Positions 61,727-64,000 of a DNA stretch of 64,000 nucleotides are shown here, piece after piece. A program made the translations under genes and the position numbers. Origin of the DNA: Arthrobacter crystallopoietes (GTDB taxonomy: Bacteria > Actinomycetota > Actinomycetes > Actinomycetales > Micrococcaceae); contig NZ_CP018863.1 in assembly GCF_002849715.1 (NCBI RefSeq), positions 2,108,001 through 2,172,000 on the forward strand. The letters are read 5' to 3'. Position 1 is the stretch's first letter, and every line of letters starts with the position of its first letter. The notes below the pieces were generated by a model. It was not told where the DNA came from, made no database searches, and worked only from the letters and a program-made list of their open reading frames with translations.

Positions 61727-62191
61727 GTGGCGCTGTTCGGAGCCGCCCGCCAAGCCCGGCGTGACGATAAGGAATTGGGCAAAGGCATCTGGCGGCGCAC
61801 CCACGACCGGTTCCGCCGCGGGCTGGACCGCTACCATCAGGTTCTTGAGGGTGTGCAGGACGAGGAACTCTACGGCGAGCTCCTGGTCATCGCCGACGAA
61901 CTCGCCGCACTGCTGCCCCGGGTGCGTGCCTACTGCATGGCGGCCCACGAGCTGCATCCGAGCGATGGCATGGACATCCCCGGCGGGAACCTGGCCGCCG
62001 TCCACCGCTGCCTGTCCAAGGCCGGCAACTCCCTGGCCGCGGCTGCGCAGGCCGCCGCGATGATCCGCTTGGACCCAGGACACTCCGATACGCCCTCCAG
62101 CGGTTCGGCCAGCGTTGACAACGTACGACGGCGGGCGGACATCGTGATCGAGGACGTTGCGGACGCGCAGCGCTACCTGGAAACCCGGTAG
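61727..62191 (+). CDS. Hypothetical helical protein downstream of bpa
   Basis: 154 residues from a GTG 5 bp after the bpa stop, so co-transcribed with it. Mostly helical (FRRGLDRYHQVLEGVQDEEL, then LLVIADELAALLPRVRAYC). No family recognised. The tight linkage to a proteasome activator suggests a linked role, which is only an inference. Confidence 0.75.
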   Translation: MALFGAARQARRDDKELGKGIWRRTHDRFRRGLDRYHQVLEGVQDEELYGELLVIADELAALLPRVRAYCMAAHELHPSDGMDIPGGNLAAVHRCLSKAGNSLAAAAQAAAMIRLDPGHSDTPSSGSASVDNVRRRADIVIEDVADAQRYLETR

Positions 62192-62209
62192 CGGCGCCGT
62201 CGGGCAAAG

Positions 62210-62243
62210 AAAATCCCGCCGCATCTTGATGCGACGGGATTTT
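62210..62243. terminator. Bidirectional terminator between the bpa operon and tRNA-Thr
   Basis: AAAATCCCG...CGCATC (62210-62225) pairs with GATGCG...CGGGATTTT (62228-62243), giving A- and T-runs on both strands. Confidence 0.85.
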
Positions 62244-62249
62244 CGGATG

Positions 62250-62322
62250 AGCCCCCTGCCAGAATCGAACTGGCGACCTTTTCATTACGAGTGAAACGCT
62301 CTACCGACTGAGCTAAGGAGGC
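62250..62322 (-). tRNA. tRNA-Thr(CGU)
   Basis: 73 nt without encoded CCA. Acceptor GCCTCCT pairs with AGGGGGC (one G-T pair). Anticodon loop CTCGTAA, anticodon CGT. T arm GGCCAGTTCGATTCTGGC-like. Confidence 0.94.
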
Positions 62323-62402
62323 CGGGCTTCCAGGCCGGATAACCGGCCAGAATCCACAAGGAACAACTATAGGAGAGCAAGGGCTCGCTGGTCAAAACCG
62401 GC

Positions 62403-63941
62403 TTAGCAAACAGTGCCCTCATCCGGCATCGTGCCCTCGATGAAGTAGCTGTCCACGGCGTTCTGTACGCAGCTGTCGCCGCGGCCGTAGGCGGTATGGC
62501 CTTGCGCCTCGTAGGTCAGCAGCGAGGCGGATTCCAGCTGTTCCGTCATGGACACGGCCCATTCGTACGGGGTGGCCGGGTCGCCGGTGGTGCCGATGAC
62601 GAGGATCGGATCGGCTCCGGCAGCGTCAACCGGTGCGGGGGTGCGCACCGGCTCCGCCGGCCAGCTCTCGCAGGTGGTGCCACCGTAGGCGAGGTACCGG
62701 CCCAGCGTTGGCGAGGCTTCCTCCAGCGCCGCCGCATTTTCCTTCATGCCCGCCAGATCGGATTCCATCGGATAGTCCAGGCAGTTGATGGCGGTAAAAG
62801 CAGCCGTGCTGTTGGAGGTGTAGTCGCCGTCCGCCTGACGTTCGGCGCCCAGATCCGCGAGGTAGAGCATGTCCGTCGGATCGCCGTCGAAAGCACCGTC
62901 CAAGGCGCGGGTCAGCAGCGGCCAGTTCACATCGTTGTACAGCGGCACGATGAATCCCGAGACGAAGGTGCCCACGGTGACCAGGCGGCCGTCCTGGGCG
63001 GTCAGCGGGTTGGCCTCGACGGACCGGATCAGGTCCTGGATCTGGCCGACGGCCTGGTCCACGGTTCCGGACAGGGGGCAGTCCGCGGATGCCAGGCAGC
63101 TTTCGGCGTAGCTGCGGATCGCGCCTTCGAACGCCTTGGCCTGGCCGAGCGTGACCTGCTCGTTGGTCAGCGACGGATCCAGTGCCCCGTCGAGCACCAT
63201 CCGGCCCACCCGCTCCGGAAAGAGGTCCGCATAGGTCGCGCCGAGGAAGGTGCCGTAGGAGAAGCCCAGGTAATTCAGCTTGGCGTCGCCGACCACGGCG
63301 CGGATGATGTCCATGTCCTTGGCGGCGCTGGCGGTGTCCACATGGCCCAGGACTTCGCCGGTCTTCGCCGCGCATTTCTCGGCCAGCTCGGCCGAGTCCT
63401 CCATGGCTTCGGCGATGCCGGCGTCGCTGTCCAGGTCATACTGCACCTCGCGCGCGGCATCCCGCTCCGCGTCGGTCAGGCAGGTCACCGGGGCCGAACG
63501 CTTCACGCCGCGGGGGTCAAAGCCCACGATGTCGTAGCTGCCGCGCAGTTCCTCGGTAGTCATCTGCTCCAGCGAGCCGCGCACGGTGTCATAGCCCGAA
63601 CCGCCCGGACCGCCGGGGTTCAGCAGGATGGAGCCCAAGGAATCGCCGTCGGTGGTGCTGCGGATCGCGGCGATCTTGATGCTCTCGCCGTCCGGATCGG
63701 CATAATCGACCGGGACTTCGATGTCCGCGCACTCGAACCGGCCTTCGCAGCTTTCCCAGCTGACCGACTGGCCGTAGTAGGGCATCAGCTGCTCGTCCAC
63801 GCCGCCGATGACTTCGGGCGACGACGACGGCGGGGCATCGGTTGTGCCCGGCAGCAGCCCGCACCCGGCCAGCAGGAAGAGCACGACGGCGGCCGCTGCG
63901 GTTTTGGCGCTGGGGCCGGATCGTCGCGGTAAGGTGCGCAT
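62403..63941 (-). CDS. Secreted alpha/beta-hydrolase peptidase lipoprotein
   Basis: 512 residues. Lipoprotein signal with LLAGC lipobox. LNPGGPGGSG is the oxyanion-hole loop, GFSYGTFLG carries the catalytic Ser, GTTGDPATP the Asp and GHTAYGRGDSC the His of a tripeptidyl-aminopeptidase (SlpD/SlpE, TAP-like) hydrolase. Several Cys are positioned for extracellular disulfides. ATG 63941 with AGGAGA 9 nt upstream. Probably cuts N-terminal tripeptides outside the cell. Confidence 0.92.
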   Translation of the reverse strand: MRTLPRRSGPSAKTAAAAVVLFLLAGCGLLPGTTDAPPSSSPEVIGGVDEQLMPYYGQSVSWESCEGRFECADIEVPVDYADPDGESIKIAAIRSTTDGDSLGSILLNPGGPGGSGYDTVRGSLEQMTTEELRGSYDIVGFDPRGVKRSAPVTCLTDAERDAAREVQYDLDSDAGIAEAMEDSAELAEKCAAKTGEVLGHVDTASAAKDMDIIRAVVGDAKLNYLGFSYGTFLGATYADLFPERVGRMVLDGALDPSLTNEQVTLGQAKAFEGAIRSYAESCLASADCPLSGTVDQAVGQIQDLIRSVEANPLTAQDGRLVTVGTFVSGFIVPLYNDVNWPLLTRALDGAFDGDPTDMLYLADLGAERQADGDYTSNSTAAFTAINCLDYPMESDLAGMKENAAALEEASPTLGRYLAYGGTTCESWPAEPVRTPAPVDAAGADPILVIGTTGDPATPYEWAVSMTEQLESASLLTYEAQGHTAYGRGDSCVQNAVDSYFIEGTMPDEGTVC

Positions 63942-64000
63942 CAATTGTTCTCCTGGATTGGTCAAGAATCTAAAGCAGGCTGACTGCCATGGCTTCCATG

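Overview
The window is a 64 kb chromosomal piece from a high-GC actinobacterium, most likely an Arthrobacter-like member of the Micrococcaceae. The evidence is the GC-rich codon use, a mycobacterial-type lhr-nei2 repair pair, a proteasome activator (Bpa) ending in GQYL, GTP-dependent PEP carboxykinase, DUF4193, DUF222/HNH and DUF6541 proteins, and tRNA genes with or without encoded CCA. Most of it is ordinary housekeeping and accessory chromosome. No CRISPR array, prophage, rRNA operon or intact insertion sequence was seen.

Layout. 1-4.3 kb: a small catabolic-looking cluster (truncated aldehyde dehydrogenase, MFS transporter, metallo-beta-lactamase-fold hydrolase) with a divergent LysR regulator. 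4.3-4.8 kb: a YefM-YoeB toxin-antitoxin pair. 5.2-12 kb: alpha/beta hydrolase, TspO-like and DedA membrane proteins, a macrodomain gene facing an FRG-domain gene, an MBL hydrolase next to a manganese catalase, and an RluA-type pseudouridine synthase. 12-20 kb: DUF4193, a large DUF6541 membrane protein and the lhr-nei2 operon, whose promoter matches the LexA-independent RecA-NDp/PafBC DNA-damage motif. 20-26.5 kb: a DUF4232 lipoprotein, a YcnI-type protein with a membrane partner, rlmH, a flotillin, an acyl-CoA thioesterase and a TehA/TDT transporter.

26.6-29.1 kb: a compact, visibly lower-GC island integrated into the 3' end of tRNA-Ser(CGA). It holds a two-gene cassette, an ABC-type AAA ATPase overlapping a DUF4435/TOPRIM-like gene, which matches the architecture of PARIS anti-phage systems (AriA-AriB). 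A 24-bp copy of the tRNA 3' end marks the far boundary, and each copy of the tRNA 3' end is followed by its own strong hairpin. This is the best candidate for an exciting accessory system here.

29.2-41.8 kb: a PNPOx-fold protein, tadA, upp, an AT-rich 0.5 kb gap leading to a receiver-less winged-helix regulator, a flavin disulfide reductase-like enzyme, sixA, an HNH/DUF222 protein, a tiny HTH protein, tRNA-Arg, pckG and a rifampin-phosphotransferase/PEP-synthase-like protein. 41.8-50.1 kb: the NO-detoxifying flavohaemoglobin with its Rrf2/NsrR regulator and a good operator, phosphomannomutase, a RecQ helicase, tRNA-Ser(GCU) and an S9 peptidase. 50.2-64 kb: an FAD/NAD(P)-binding protein, a 1317-residue secreted nucleotidase-nuclease fusion, tRNA-Ser(UGA), a quinone oxidoreductase, cstA with its small partner, an RibD/DHFR-like protein, the proteasome activator Bpa, tRNA-Thr and a secreted lipoprotein peptidase.

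All coordinates and motifs were read by eye. Family names come from recognised motifs, not from a database search.
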